64,000 nucleotides of DNA from Hermatobates lingyangjiaoensis (Eukaryota; Arthropoda; Insecta; Hemiptera; Hermatobatidae). The notes under the pieces were generated by a model that made no database searches, was not told the DNA's origin, and saw only the letters and a program-made list of their open reading frames with translations. Made by a program: the position numbers and the translations under genes. Each line of letters opens with the position of its first letter. Position 1 is the stretch's first letter. Shown here piece by piece: positions 49,121 through 63,196 of the stretch. The stretch covers positions 3,906,001 to 3,970,000 of the forward strand of contig JAPFBL010000255.1 of the NCBI GenBank assembly GCA_026182355.1. Direction: 5' to 3'.

Positions 49121-52100
49121 TTAAGCCACCTTCTGTTTGGCACACTCGGGGCAAATGATGTCATCCCCGTCTGTGATAAAACCTCTGCCCACCAGCGAAG
49201 TCTTGCAAGCAGCACAGAAGAAGCACTCATTGTGCCAATGACGGTCTTCGAACGAAATGAACTTCGTTCCACCAATTCCTAAACAATTATTTCATATTGT
49301 TTAAGAAATTTCATTATTTTGGATAGGATAAAAAGCACAATGTTTCCTCAACATTAATATTCCCTTATACTGATAGATCATGGTCCAGGAATCAACTGCT
49401 AGCTTACATATTATATATAAATATAGTTTACTAAAAATTTAAATCAAAACTAATTTACCAATTTTCTTGATTAAATTACAGATACATTTGAGAGTTTTGA
49501 ATAGTTCTTCATACTCATATAATATTTATATCAGTATAAATCTAGTCACAGAATAGAGTATTTAAAGAGATACATCTTGATATATAGTTTATCAGGAAAA
49601 ATTTCGCTATAATAAAATTCATTATTTACGTATGCTATAAACAAAATTTATATGTAAATGTACTGACCTAAATATTCAGAGAAATATTGACAAATACAAT
49701 TATTTTACATATGCACACAATAAACATATTTTTAAATCATACAATTTTACTTATTCATGATTATGATTATTTTTTTTGTAATTGATACTATATATATGTT
49801 CACGAATTTTTAATATAATTCAGATTCAATTAAATTAAAGTTTCGTTTTCAGAATAAGCTCATTCATAAACCCAAAGATTTGCTTTTTTATTTATTATTC
49901 TATACTTAATAATAACATTATCTTTTTTTTTAAAAAAAAAATGTTCCATGCCAAAATAAAAATCGTTAAAAAGTTGTGTTGATATATTGCTTGCACTAAA
50001 AATTTGTTTACCAGTAATTGGTTTGCAACAGGCTGTACAACGCTTGGCGAAAAGTTCACCGAAGCAGTCAGCGCAATAGGGTTTTTCCTCGCGAGAGGTG
50101 AAGCGTTGACCAGCAAGAGAAGTGCTGCAGTTGCTGCAAGTAAAGCATTCTCTGTGCCAGGGCTCGTTTTTGTACGTCAGCCCTCCACTCGTCATTATCT
50201 GAAATGAGAACACACTGTTATTTATCTTATCAACAGACGATCTTGAAATGTCTTTTGCTGAGGTCATCAATATGTTCAAACCTAGTTAAGAGAATCTTTA
50301 ATCAGTGAGTACAATGAGTAGCAATTCAAAATTAGTTAGATCATCCAGGATTAAAACAATCAAGAACTTAATACCATTAGCACCTAAATCCATTGGCTTT
50401 TTACAGTCAGTAAAAAATGTAGCCACTCTTCAATGGAAATTATAAAACTAAATTTACTAATAAAAAAGTAAATCTTAAGAGGAAATATTCAACATTATAT
50501 GTAAATTATTAACGCGACATTATTACATAAGATATGACACCATAATATTAGTCTTGTAGAATGTATGTATACCCAGTGAATACCCTGTGGCGATTCCACT
50601 GCAATCACCAATAAGTCTCAAGAACTTTGGTAAAGCATATCTGAGACCTCAGGGAATATGGGAGACTCCTCAAGAACAAATAACTAAGTAAATATAAAAA
50701 ACCTATATAAGATGTTGTATAACACTAACTTAGGTTTTATAATAAAGAAATGTTAACCATAGTACTTAGAAAAAAAAACCATTAATTATAGCCTTTTTAA
50801 AATATATGTTCATCTTTGTTCACATAAATAAGCACTATACCTAATTTAAATTTATTATATCGGTATTTATACATATAAATAAAAAAAAATGTTGAAAAAT
50901 TAAGATTTAAAATCATGCAAAACAAACAACGAATCAAAGCAACTGACTAATTATATGAAGCAATAGTCGTAAGAGACACTTAATTTTAAATATATGTTTA
51001 AAGCAGAAAAAATATAAAAGCAGTAGCAATATTTATCGACTTTACTGAAGCAGCAGCACAAATACGTGTATATATGACAAAAAATATTACGTATTGATAT
51101 TAAGGGCAAATTATTACTTACAGTTTCTAAATATTTTCTTTTAGGACTTAGAATTTAATTTAATTAAAATTAACACTACTAAAGCTTCTTCAGGAAATAT
51201 TAAACATTTATAAAATAGAGATATTAATAATTAAAGTAAATATGAAACTTATTAATTTAACTATTTTTATTTTATAGTAATATAAAACCACTCTATGAGC
51301 CACTATTTAACATCTATATAGCAAATGTTTTTAACGATTCTTTTTCCACTAAAACTAAAGAATACACACAAAAAATCACAATGTTTATCTCAAATTCTTT
51401 AATAGGGAAGTTCCATGTACTCTTAGGGATGGAACATCCAGAAATGCTTCTATAAAACTATCACCTGAAAATAATGATGAATGCAGTATTTGTATAACTA
51501 AAACTATACATATATAAATGTTTAAAACATTTATAAAATGGATAGAGATTGATTTTTTTATTTTTCAATTTCAGTTGTTGTAAGTGCCTATATTTAGCCT
51601 GACTTAATTTTCACCATTTACTTATTGGTGAAAGAACTACATTTAACTTCAAGGCGTTTACTGTTCCAATTAAATGAGTTATGTTCTTGGTTTAAACTTA
51701 ATTATTTGATATTAATAAAATTATATATAATGAATATTTTCTAATATTTATCTTAAACATATTTAATTAATATGCTTTATTTATTCCTTAATATTTTTAA
51801 ATTTATGAGTGATGATGAGTGTGCATTGTTATCCATAACCAGTTAATGAAGTCTTCTTTTGAAAAATATGAAAAGCTCTGAAATGGTAAATACTTACAAT
51901 TTGTTAATGAATAAATTACTTATAAGAATCAAAAAACACTCAAAATTATGAGAATTCGTAAATATACGAAAGCAAATTAACACGGTAGTAAAAGGAATTC
52001 AGGAAACGACTCAGTAATTTGCATAGAGTAATTTACAAATGGGAACAGAAAGTGAAAGTGGGAGTGACATGCTAAAATTTAGATATATTTCATAAATAAT

Positions 52101-52733
52101 TCAAAATTGTAAAGATAAAAAAAATACATAAATTAGACGAAACTTGTCAAACTGTAGAGATATCAGGAAAAATTGAGGAAAAGTAACCATATGGTCCTGG
52201 TCTTAAATGTAAGTGGAGAGCCTGCTTAAGACACATGTTCAGGTGAAAGTTTTACCTCCCATAATTTGTCTGATTTGAAAAAGAAGAATAATTTTTCAAA
52301 CAAGTTTTTGCAAGTTTATTTCTTTTTTATTCCAGATGTAGCAAAATAGAATGTTTGTAGATTTAAAAGTAATTTATAAAGCTGAAATATAATATCTTTC
52401 TTTCCCATGAATTACTTTTTAGTGATGTTCAAATTTTAATAATTAGCACTTACAAGAAGAAAGGGCTTCTCAATTGGTACGCATAAACCATAAATTCAAA
52501 CCATTAACACGTTTTTAACAAATTGCATGTTAATGAGTATTATAATTTTATAAAGAAGAGTACCTTGTTGCATTTGACGCATCTTGTAGCGAATTTCTCT
52601 TCGTAACAACCAGCGCAAAAAATCTCCTGTTCTCTAGGGATGAAACTCTTTGTACCTATTGCAGACTTGCAGACGCAGCAACAGAAGCACTGTTCATGCC
52701 ACTGTCTTGTCTTGTATTCCATCTTCTTTGTAC
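49121..52733 (-). CDS. Lmpt: Limpet/FHL-type LIM-domain protein, last three coding exons
   Basis: Three exons, in transcription order 52564-52733, 50012-50198 and 49121-49278, are joined in frame by GT-AG introns and give the last 170 residues. They encode most of one LIM domain (KKMEYKTRQWHEQCFCCCVC, then KSFIPREQEIFCAGCYE), a full one (GLTYKNEPWHRECFTCSNC) and the final one (GIGGTKFISFEDRHWHNECF), ending CPECAKQKVA. All zinc-binding Cys/His of these domains are present. FHL/Limpet proteins are muscle and cytoskeletal scaffold and co-regulator proteins with four to six LIM domains. The earlier domains and the start are missing: exon 52564-52733 begins with a split Gly codon, so at least one upstream exon exists, probably beyond the window. 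Confidence 0.93.
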
Positions 52734-55355
52734 CTGGTAATCCATATATGTTTAGTGGAAAAATAAATGAGTGATATTCTCAAGTACTGCTAATTGTTCA
52801 TTTAAACGCAGATAAAAAATTTGGTATTTATTATTGCAATACGTTATTATGTTTGCAGAAGGGTTTTTAAATCTGTTTGGAAATTTTAGAAAACTAATAA
52901 AGTTCAGGATTTAAAAGATGAATACTACTTTATCAAAAGTGACAACAATTTGAACAAAAGTTACCATAATACAGGATGAGCCTGGATATTCCTCAACATG
53001 ATAAGATCGCATGTCAATGAGTAGTTAAAAGCACACAGTGAGTAGCAAACAAATGACTTTATCAGTAGACAGTACACTTCTCTTATCTACCTAAGCTAAT
53101 TCGACTATTTCCACTAAGCTATCGATACACAATTTCCGGAATGAAGATACAGACTTGATCAAAGCCAGCACTGCCTGATACCTAGTAAACCTAATTGTAA
53201 GTCATTATCAGCATTTACCAGATGATAACAAGTAGAAACTTTCTGTACAACCAAACGTAATTTCCTCAGTAAAATAACATCGGTAAAAGATTGTTTCAAA
53301 TATAATAAACTACTTTCTTTTATAGTACAAATTTAATAATCAAATTTGTAATTTTCTTAAATTAATATGAATTGACTGCATGAATATAATTTGAAAGAAT
53401 GTAAAAGATACAATTGAGACATTTCTTATAAGGGACCAAAACTTGTTTATCTCCCACTTAAATCCCCTTCAGAAGCTATGGAATTAAACACAAATGAACA
53501 TTTTTACTGTAGTTAGACAAAGATATGGCAACGCACTGAGGTTCGTATAAGAAATAAGTCCCTTTTATAATATATGATAATATGCTATGATTAAGTTTCC
53601 CTTGAATAAAATGATAACATTGACTATAAAGTAATGGTCAAACACGAGGTGTGTCATGTCATAAGGACGTTATGAAAACTTACTTTTAAATAAATTGACA
53701 TTGACCCCAAATACACAAACGTAAAATGAAAGGCCATTGCATAAGTACCGCTTATTCAAATACTATAAATAATAAAGCTGTCCATGCAGAACTAATTGGA
53801 ATACCCTACATATTGTAAGTGAACAAGTTGCCAACATCATATTTAACTTGTTAATTGACAAGTTACTGGGTGGTATCAAAGAATTGGAAATTATCAAAGT
53901 CTTCCATGAACCAGTTTTATTAACTGGGTACTAATTTCAAACTTTTTTGTTGTTGTGTTAGTAAACTTGTCACGATCATATGTTCACAGTTTTGACTACA
54001 TGTCATGCGTTGTTTTTATGTGAAAAGCTAAACAACGTTAACGACTTTAGACGCGTGTTTGCGTTTTCGTCAATTTACCGGTGTTGAAAATAATAAAGTA
54101 GGGTGTAATTTTACACAAATTAATTATTGTGTAAAAAATGGCATTAGGAACTCAACAACTTGACATCAATGACGTTTGTCATTTGTTTGCGTCTCTTCTT
54201 ACTGAGCAAGCTGAATTTTACTTTTAGTTCGATTTCACTTTATTCCTTTGGTGAATATAAGAACTGTAAGTTAATTAATAGTAAATGTCTGTAATGTCCA
54301 CACTTATAGCTTTCACCTTTAGCTCCGTTATACAGGTAGAAAGTTTGGCTCATTTGTGTTATTCTAGACCTATTTTATTTCAGCCAAGCGACAACCATAT
54401 TAGTTAGTAATTTTTGATTTTTTTTCTAAAGTCATGCGTTAACTAATAATTCATAGGTAATGTTTGATCTGAGAATATCAATTATAATCGTTTTTAAATC
54501 ATCCTTTAGTTTTACGGGTTCTGATTTACCTTTAATGAAGCTCAGATTATCTAAAATGGAGAAATTATAACCTCGTGTAGTATTTTGAAAAAAAAACGTT
54601 GATTAATTTATTTACTTTCACTTAGGCGAAGTCAGGAGTGACCTGCTAGTGGTCTATATTCAATGAAACATGGAGATATAATATTACTACTTATCATTAT
54701 AAAAAGTTTAATAAAATGTGCAGCATCTGAGTCTACTGTTGTTATGTGATTAAGTCAATGCAGTCTTCTAATTAGGGTTGCTTGTGCTTAGATTAGGTTT
54801 ATTACCAAAAGGATTGAGATTTGCGTAACTGTTTCAGTATCAGCAGGAGGCCTAAGTCCATAAGGGAAGAACCTGATTTGCTGGCCTTGGGACGGAATAG
54901 CATATGGAGTATAGGGCGAATAGCATATGGAGTGCTGGCCTAGATTACAAATAATCCTTTAGGAACTACAATTATAGGAACCTTCGTCTTATAATATAAC
55001 CGTCTACTAACTTAAACGTCTCCATGTTATCTTACATACGTGTACCTCAAGAATCCTTAAAGTTTTATATAATTACAATGGCGTATAATTTTAACAATTC
55101 TGGTTAATATAATCTCAAATTTTCGCTTGTTTTATAGAAGTAGATGAAGATTTTATATTTAACGGTTTATGTTTTTCGCTTTTCAGAGTAAAACATTCCG
55201 TTCACTGGTACAGGTAAGTCATTTTCTGACTTGGAATAGAATCAGTTTCAATTAAACAGGACTGCGCAGCATTCCTTCAACGCAAAATTTGATAACATTT
55301 CACCAATTGAAAAGTAAATTCGTATTTGGTACAAAATATTGAAGAGTCAGTTTGC
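52734..55355. other. Presumed intron of the LIM gene, no exon seen
   Basis: No further LIM exon was found on the - strand. A small tandem duplication of GAATAGCATATGGAGT occurs at about 54895-54935. Confidence 0.5.
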
Positions 55356-55387
55356 TCATGCATGGTTAAAAAATCTGGAAGCCCAGA

Positions 55388-55428
<41 letters not shown>

Positions 55429-55610
55429 GAAAAGAGCCTGAAACAACTACACGAAGAACTCTTGCAAGTCCCCAACAAGTCGATAGAAAGAAAAAGTTTG
55501 GAATTCTGAGGGTGGGCCAAGCCGTCATTTGGGGAATCTGTTTTCTCAAACTTGTTTTCTTTACGGACTTCTGGCTTGCCAGGAGTCTCAAACTTGCTTG
55601 ATTTCCTATT
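55356..55610 (-). CDS. Possible exon with poly-Asp tract
   Basis: On the - strand a frame of 84 residues opens right after a possible acceptor (CATCAG at 55611-55616). It reads NRKSSKFETPGKPEVRKENK, then FEKTDSPNDGLAHPQNSK, a Cys/Ser-rich stretch, then 13 Asp from the GAT repeat and ends soon after. The hydrophilic, charged composition looks more protein-like than the other frames, and the segment is richer in GC than its surroundings. The other frames are also open because of the triplet repeat, and no donor site is obvious. It may be an N-terminal exon of the LIM gene isoforms or a chance frame. Confidence 0.25.
55389..55427. repeat. ATC triplet microsatellite (13 units)
   Basis: There are thirteen uninterrupted ATC units on the + strand (GAT on the - strand). 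Confidence 0.95.
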
Positions 55611-57540
55611 CTGATGTTGTTATAGTCCTACAGATCTCTTATGCCTGAATAAGTAGTAATTTTCTTTATATATTGGTGCCATATCCAAATCGGTTTGCCA
55701 GTTGGTGAAGTTTTCACAAATCAGGCTTTCACTCACTGGCTTCCAAGACGAAGGAATGACATATTTAAAAATGACGACTTAAACTTAAGAATAAAATGTT
55801 CATCTCTTTCTATATATTATAAGAAAATTTTAGTTTAAACCAACAATTTTTTTACAACAAACTTTACAGTTAACACATAGGTTACGTTTAAAAGTAGAAG
55901 CTGCTCATAGTAGTTAATGGCTAGTCGAAGGAAATTATATGACGAATGAAATGTCCATTTCATACTAATAACATAGGACTCCAAAATATATTTAACAGCT
56001 TTTGGGTTTTAAGATTTTCATTGAAAATTCAACAAAACCGTCATCTCTAGATGGATTAAAGCACGAATAAACCTAGTTTGGTAAATTTAATAAAGAGCAG
56101 GTCCTTGGTCTTTGGGTTGAATCCACTGTTTACGCAAAGATATGCTGTATTGTTTGTTCTCAACTCTAGGTATAAGTGTTCATTGTTAAGTCTTGTTAAG
56201 CGATAACAAAGCTCTCAGGCATTTTGACAACCTTGTGGATTATGTCACCGCAAGTTTTCACACTTTACTGCAAACATGACACCTTCCCAATTCATCAAAC
56301 CTACTACCATTCTTATAATTTAAAAAAAAGACAAACTTTTTTTGTTTACAGCTTTTAATTGTTTATCTAATTTAAATCATTATTTTTGCCAAAATGTAAC
56401 ACTGAACGTATACTTAAAGAATAAAATATTATTAGTGACTTTACCTAATAATTAAAGTTATAGGGAAAACATTTATAACTACAATTTTAAAATAGCGATT
56501 ACCAGAACTGTATGATCCGAAAGGTAGGTAATGTTTATTTAAATAGCGCTGTATCTCTTACCAAATTACATAACCCAACATCAAGAGGCCAAATTTCCCA
56601 AATCCCAGTGTAATTTGCTTAAACACTTACTGCAAATACATACCACCGTATATATTTTAACTGTTCTGCATATACACACTTATGAACCACTATAAAATCC
56701 ATCCCAATACCACATTTGAAGGCACATTACGTAATATTATCCTATAGTCGAGAAGTTGGTCTCCTTTGATATTTCACAACCACTTGAAATATGAATCATA
56801 TAATTTATTTCTTTGATTTTATACCATTGATTCTGGAGCGGTGAATCTTCTAATTTCGTCTTATTCAAGTTTATTAGAGGAGGAATATTTAACTAAAACC
56901 GAACATCAAATAATAACTGTCAAACGATTTAACTCTGAGACTACACACCTAAAATCAAAGAGTACCCATCAAACTATTAAATTTTTAAATTACAATACTC
57001 TGCATCATATACTACCAGTAAAACTAATAAATTATTAACATATGAAACCATAGTACCTAAAATCAAATGGAACGATTTTATATTAGGTTATAATTTCATT
57101 TTTAATTTAGGTTAATATAAAAACGTTTTTAACATCAAGATAAAGACTGAAGGCATCAAACCAACTACAAGAGTCAGAGGGAACCCGTCTGCCACCTGGA
57201 CAAATTATACCACAGCTGAATTCAAACTTCGCACACACTGACCTACGAGGCCAATATTAATGAATGAAAACTATTTTACACAATAGGTACAATAATTCTA
57301 AAAGATTAGTGGTTTTTAGATAATGAAATAACTATTTAATATTGACGCAGGTAAAAACAGATATCATTAACCTGTATAGTTAAAAATTGCTAATGGAATA
57401 GGTGAACATTTTTAACATTGTTATCCTTTTGTATTTCATTTCCAGATGGCTTAAACCTTCGGCTTTGTTTGAAGTTAACTCATAGTTATCTAATCTTAAT
57501 GATATTGCATCTAAATAGTGAGAGTTTAGTAAGGATAGCA
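55611..57540. other. Gene-free AT-rich stretch
   Basis: No gene, RNA or classified repeat was recognised. Confidence 0.5.
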
Positions 57541-57671
57541 ATAGAAGAGTGTACGCTAATGGCTGTGGACTGAGATGCATCGAAAGGCTGAGTAATGGAA
57601 GCGTGGGAGGAAGCAATTCAACAAGAAGAACAAAGTTGATACAAATAGCGTGGAAACACTTAGGTAAGCGT

Positions 57672-57679
57672 CTTTTATA
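57672..57679 (-). promoter_or_regulatory. Candidate TATA box in a GC-rich patch (- strand)
   Basis: TATAAAAG is read on the - strand inside a patch (57540-57790) less AT-rich than its surroundings. About 100 bp upstream on that strand lies an AP-1 type TGACTCA / TGAGTCA site near 57774. The direction would lead into the LIM gene, so this could be an alternative promoter for a shorter isoform; that is inference. Confidence 0.3.
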
Positions 57680-57790
57680 TGGGGAAGGCAAGGAGGTGAG
57701 ATCTGCGCACCATATGGGCTGGAGAGGCTGCCGCCGTACAAGGCTTGCTTTACCTGCCCATTCAGCCTCGCTACTGACTCACTGACAACC

Positions 57791-59040
57791 TGCTTACTTC
57801 ATTAGACTTAATCTAATACTTGGTCATTGTGCTCCTTAACGATATATTTTCGGGTTTCATTGAATGATCCAAATTAAATATGAAATCATTCTATGTTAAA
57901 TTAAAAAAACAAGTAATAATTTTCAATATCTATATAATAATGCGGATGTGAGCAAAAACGAGGTACTTCACTTATTTAAAAAGTGGTTACCATTGAACAT
58001 TTGATCTCTCTTTTTTTTAAATAATTTTTTAAATTTTTCAAATAATAGTTGTTAAAATTTCTCAACAACTGAGGAATTGGAGTTAGAAGTGATAAAAGAG
58101 CATAAGTGTTTGTAAATGCTTCACAATATACTTATAGAATTGAATTTTACAAAACTTGTGTTATGCTCAAAATATCTGCAGTTACAGGAAGGTAAACGGA
58201 GTCTTGTTTACATTTTCGGTACAGCAATTCGTTATTAACCTTTCAGAACGACTTCATAAAATTGAAATATCATTCACAGTCAATTGTGAACTATATTTTA
58301 ACTATCAATCTCTCACGTAATTGTTGCGAACCAATTGTATTCTGGATGTAAGCATTGAGATAAGATCTTAATTAAATACTTTTATTAATCCAATTTTTTC
58401 ATTATATAAAATTTCCAAATAACCATTTTCACTTCAATTACATTTTCTTATGTATCCTACATATTTTACTTACAACATTAGTGAACTATGAAATCATGTT
58501 AAGTTAACTAAATTTGAAATTGTAAGTTTTATTTAACATTATATGTGATGACGGTATAACTTTTAGAAAATGTAAAAAAAGACTCTATTGTTTTCATGTC
58601 TGCCTAACATAATAGATAGAAGAGTCAGCAAAATACAATATAAACGCAGAATTTGCTTTTAGTTTTAGTAAACAAGTAGTTACAATTAGATACGGTTCAT
58701 ACATATCAATCACAATTCATATCAATTTAAATAATTCAGGAAAAAACTTATGATTTCCAATCAAACTACTGTACAGTTCAATCTATTAAGCCGGTCAGAA
58801 CTTCAGATGTGCTGGAAATAAACAGGAGTCCCATATCAATTAACAAAGATTGATCTAACTGCAATAACTTTCAAAGTTAATAAATATAATAAACCAAAAG
58901 CGCTGAGAGTTAACATTGTAGGTAGTAGGTTTATTAAGGACCAACTATTAAAATAGCTATAATTCGTGTGAGCCAAGGTCGTTCAATTGTCACTGTGTAC
59001 TGCCATAAACAGAACAATAACTAATAAATACATATTCGGC
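57791..59040. other. Gene-free AT-rich stretch
   Basis: No gene or classified repeat was recognised. Confidence 0.5.
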
Positions 59041-59290
59041 CTCTGTGTGATTAAACTTCCGATTAGCACATCAGATATGCAAGTCAGGCCTGCAATGAAC
59101 TGCAAAGCCCTTGGAGGGAACTATGAGTTCCTTTCCGGGACAAAGGTCACGGATGGGTAAGAATGGACAGGACAGAGTGTATACAGACTGCATGTTGCAA
59201 TATTGCACAGGCGAACGCTCCGAGAAACCATAATCACACCGCTCAAGCAACCTTAGCAGCGGAAACCATTCGCGCAATGTTAATCGTGAG
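59041..59290. other. GC-richer patch of unknown function
   Basis: A 250-bp patch with open frames on both strands (59163-59357 on +, 59071-59277 on -) stands out in composition. Neither frame shows a known motif. It could be an untranslated first exon, an enhancer or an old insertion. Confidence 0.3.
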
Positions 59291-60521
59291 TGTCATAATT
59301 AGTCAATTAAGGACAGTTTTAATATATTCTTCATTAGTCCAATTGCGACATCAATAAGAGAAATCTAATTTAAAATACAACCTTAAGCTGAACTCAAATG
59401 AAAACAATTCAGATTCACATTAGGTGTTGCTCTATAAATATAAATAATAAAGTATAAACAAATCAAGGAAATTAATAATCATTTCCGCTTGGATGCGTTT
59501 CAAATAAACAATAAACAGTATGAGGTTTAAAAACTTGTGTTAGGTAAAATTCTGGACTCCGGTGCATAATTAATGCCACAACCTGTCTCGCTCATATCTA
59601 GAATGGGTACCCACAACAGAGTCACGCTTTCGATCCCTTAGGGTAGCACTGAAGGTGAAAGCTTACGAGTGCTCCTGTTGTAAACAAACAAGTATTGCAT
59701 CTTTCCTTTCATTGTAAATGAAATCACGCGCAACATATTTAAATCAACTAAATACACAATTTGTTATATCAGAGAAATATAATAAATATTATCAGCTAAA
59801 AATATATTTTGTTAAACTAAAAGATTAAAATAAAAAATAACATTTTACTTTTTTAAAAATAAAGTAAAAATAATTCTTTTACTATTTATATTTGATTATC
59901 ATCATATATATTAAACATAAATAGTAAGAGTTAATTAATTAGTAGTAAAAGGTGTGAATTTAAATTTTTTTAACTTTATTTAGATACTATGAAAGTGCTT
60001 TGTTCCACTAAAAGGTCTTTAACTCGATTAATATTTGATGTCCAGAAATTTTAAACAAGAAGAACTATAATTATATAACTTATAATTTTGCAACTTTAGT
60101 AGTACAATAAATAGTTAAAAATTAGTCTTATTAAAAAAATGTTCACTTCTGTAACACATTTGATATAATTTTAATTCTATTAATATAAAATTTAATTATA
60201 TATATTATTATTCACGTTGAATCAAATCAATACATTTATTGATAGGTTTATATATTGATTTATTATTTAATTTATTATTAGTTTTTTTCTCTCTTTTGTA
60301 TTCTGAAGAAGAATATTTAAATTAAACTGAAACTAATAACATTGAAATAAAATGAAAGTTTGTTTTGAATCTGGAAAACTGACCGTTTGCTGAATTATAG
60401 TAGATCTACTTCATCTAATTAATCATATTGTATTTAAATATATTCAACCCATTCTAAACATAGAAGCAATTAAATAAAACGATTCCACAAACTAAATAAA
60501 TTAAATTTACAAAATAACGCA
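59291..60521. other. Gene-free AT-rich stretch
   Basis: No gene or classified repeat was recognised. Confidence 0.5.
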
Positions 60522-60699
60522 TATAAAAGAGATCACAGGTAGTGATCGGGTAGAAAGTGTTAGTCGCTCCGGAGAAAAGTTACGACCAGGAAAGGAAGTG
60601 CTTTGTTTGATGTCTGTAAAGAAAGGTCTGCATATAGCAGAGTCACTACTTGGCACTCTAGCAAATCGCTTCTTCACCTATGCAGAAATACTCAACTGA
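60522..60699 (+). promoter_or_regulatory. Candidate TATA promoter with short open frame
   Basis: TATAAAAG at 60522-60529 lies at the edge of a patch with more GC (60540-60740). About 80 bp further, an ATG at 60610 opens a 29-codon frame, MSVKKGLHIAESLLGTLANR and so on, ending at 60699. It is too short to judge, and no transcript evidence is available. Confidence 0.25.
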
Positions 60700-60992
60700 G
60701 TTCTGATCGTCGTTTTTCGTTTCTTTTTTCTCAAGGATTGGGATTACTGTCCTACCGGATGATGTTAAAAAAAAAAGAAAATAAAAAATATATGCATACA
60801 TCATATCTATAGAATAAAATATATCAGGAATACGTGACCGAAATCTCGTATATCTGATATCAGGCCTAAATCAAACTTTCAAAAGACTTGTTTTTGTGTT
60901 ATTTAAAACCCTTCTCATAGGCTTAGAAGTCAAATATATGAAATCATACAACAATCACAAATGGTGACATTTCAACATATAAAATATTACAA

Positions 60993-61057
60993 ATCTAAGA
61001 CCTTTCAACCGTAATCTTAGTCTTGTTTTCCCATTTCATTTTGTGGTTTGACCATTA
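60993..61057. mobile_element. Ribozyme-bearing repeat family A, collapsed relic
   Basis: The left part (AAGACCTTTCAACCGTAA) matches the start of a family A unit, and it is joined directly to TCTTAGTCTTGTTTTCCCAT and GTGGTTTGACCATT, which match the inverted unit. The two arms survive, but the centre, with CTGACGA and most of helix II, is deleted. A TA run follows, as at the other family A site. Confidence 0.65.
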
Positions 61058-63196
61058 TGAACTGAATATATATATATGTATATATCTAGTCAAACATTGT
61101 TTAGTTTAACACATCTAAATGAATGATTTTTCAATTTGAAATGGCTCTTCTATGGTTAAGAAATTTCTAATTTTTTATCTTTTAAAAAATGTTCATATTT
61201 TTTTTGGTTATCTTTTTTCTTAGGTATAATTCTTACTTCATTAAAATTAAACGTGTAACTACATTAATAATTTGACTTGCCAGTGCAATGACACTAGTCT
61301 TATTTGTTTCTATCGAGTATGTGTATTGATAAATTCTTCATATAAGAAACAGCTAGTCTCCACATGGAACACATTGTAACAGTCTCTAGTTTTAATTGCA
61401 TAAACAAGATTATTTTTTATTTCTTTTCATAACTTCTATTTTAAGTTTGAAATTAAAGACTTCCAAACGATGATAATGCTTTTCAATGATATTTATCAAC
61501 AATTCTTTCCTATTGTGTCACTATTATACACATTAGGTGAAAATTACGTCCAAATCTTACATCATGTAAAACAGTTATGGAGATCTTCTTCCGCCCGTAT
61601 TCTAAATGGATTTCTGTAAGCTCTCTTTCTTTTTGTCTAGAATTGTAATGTTACATTTGCAATATTTTATACACTGGAATTTTGCTCTTGGAGATATGTT
61701 TTTGTTTATATTGTTCGACTTATTATATCCCTCCTGAATGTACGTCTAAGACAAAGGTTTAAATAGATCTTAAATATCAACTGTAAAAGTTTTGATTTTA
61801 ACTTGAAAACTGACCAATTACTATTATATTTGACTCCATTGGATTATACAGTTGATATTATAAAAAAATGTTTAAATAGATTAAAATATGAAAGCCACTA
61901 AAACACATAGAGCGCAGAAAAACACAAACCACTTACTACGATGGATATTTCGATTCTATAAGAAGTATCACTTCAGCTTCCTTATATTTCCTGATTTACT
62001 CCTAATGACGAATTGTTGTACAAATATCGAACATAAAAAGAATTTTGTTCTGTTCCGTGCTGAATGAATTTTAGTTTTGTAGAGTTCAGTTGGAGAGCTT
62101 TTACAGTATGTTGAAGTAACAAACAACTATCACATGTGACTACAATTAAAGAAATGATCATAACGTAATAAGAAGAATGAAAAGTTGTAAGAACTTTGGT
62201 TTAAAAGACCTAAACTAACTAAAAAAAAAAGAAGAGAAGAATGAACAAGCAGGGGAATGGGTGTTTCAAGGGTGTTATTCATAAAAGTCATGCATATCTT
62301 ATTTATCAGAAATATTAAATTTTTAAAAAATTTTAGGGAGGTACCACCTGCTGTACCATTCCACTAACTCTAAGTTCACCTAGTCTGAAAAGACCCGTAA
62401 TAATATTAACGTGATTGTTAAAGTTTTGTTTAATACGTTGATTCTATAATATTATGTTAACATGATTCTCATGCGCATCCTACGTTTGATTTGGTTCAGT
62501 TCATAAACTTGATAGTATGCTGAAACAGAGGATTTGCTTGCTTTTCATCTAATACTGTATTTACCATGTCCGACATGTGTTTGGTGACCCTTATCTGTTT
62601 GACAAGGTACCTTTGATGGCGGTCTCAACAAGGAATCGTATAAACAGAGTCTTCATTAATATTCATTAAAATGAACGCTTCAGCAAGCACCTCCTAACGT
62701 TTCCATTATTCTTGAAGGCAATAGTAATCACAAACTGTTAATACAGCTTAAATACCAACATATGAACGACTCAAAAGGAATTTGTTAAGAAGGTATAAAT
62801 TAAACTTTGTCCTTTTTGTATTTAAATTTTGTTGAAACTATTTTTATATCTATCAATAAATATTTTGGATAGTTTAACCTGGTACAATACTTAACAAAAA
62901 TTGATTCAATTTAATTCAACAAACTGTGACAACGAATTCCACTAGTGACCAATACTCAACTGTCAAACGGTGAGCCCTACACGACGTAAAAGTTCTGCAA
63001 TTCTGCCTTCAGGTAATTTTCTCCTTAAATTTCTTTAAACCGGATCAATATTCTATTGAAATATATAATATTTATTTTATTGATTAACGAATCATATAAT
63101 TAATACGTACGTTTTTAATTTTAAGCAATTATTATAAATGTAAACAATTCAAAATTGAATATAATTAAACATGTTTAACAATGTGTTAAGCAACGT
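61058..63196. other. Gene-free AT-rich stretch
   Basis: No gene or classified repeat was recognised. Confidence 0.5.

Noticed and set aside
50004..50207. 67-codon + strand frame over the LIM gene
   Set aside because: Shadow of the - strand LIM exon at 50012-50198.
59163..59357. 64-codon frame on the + strand
   Set aside because: An overlapping frame is open on the other strand and neither has a known motif; composition effect of a GC-richer patch.
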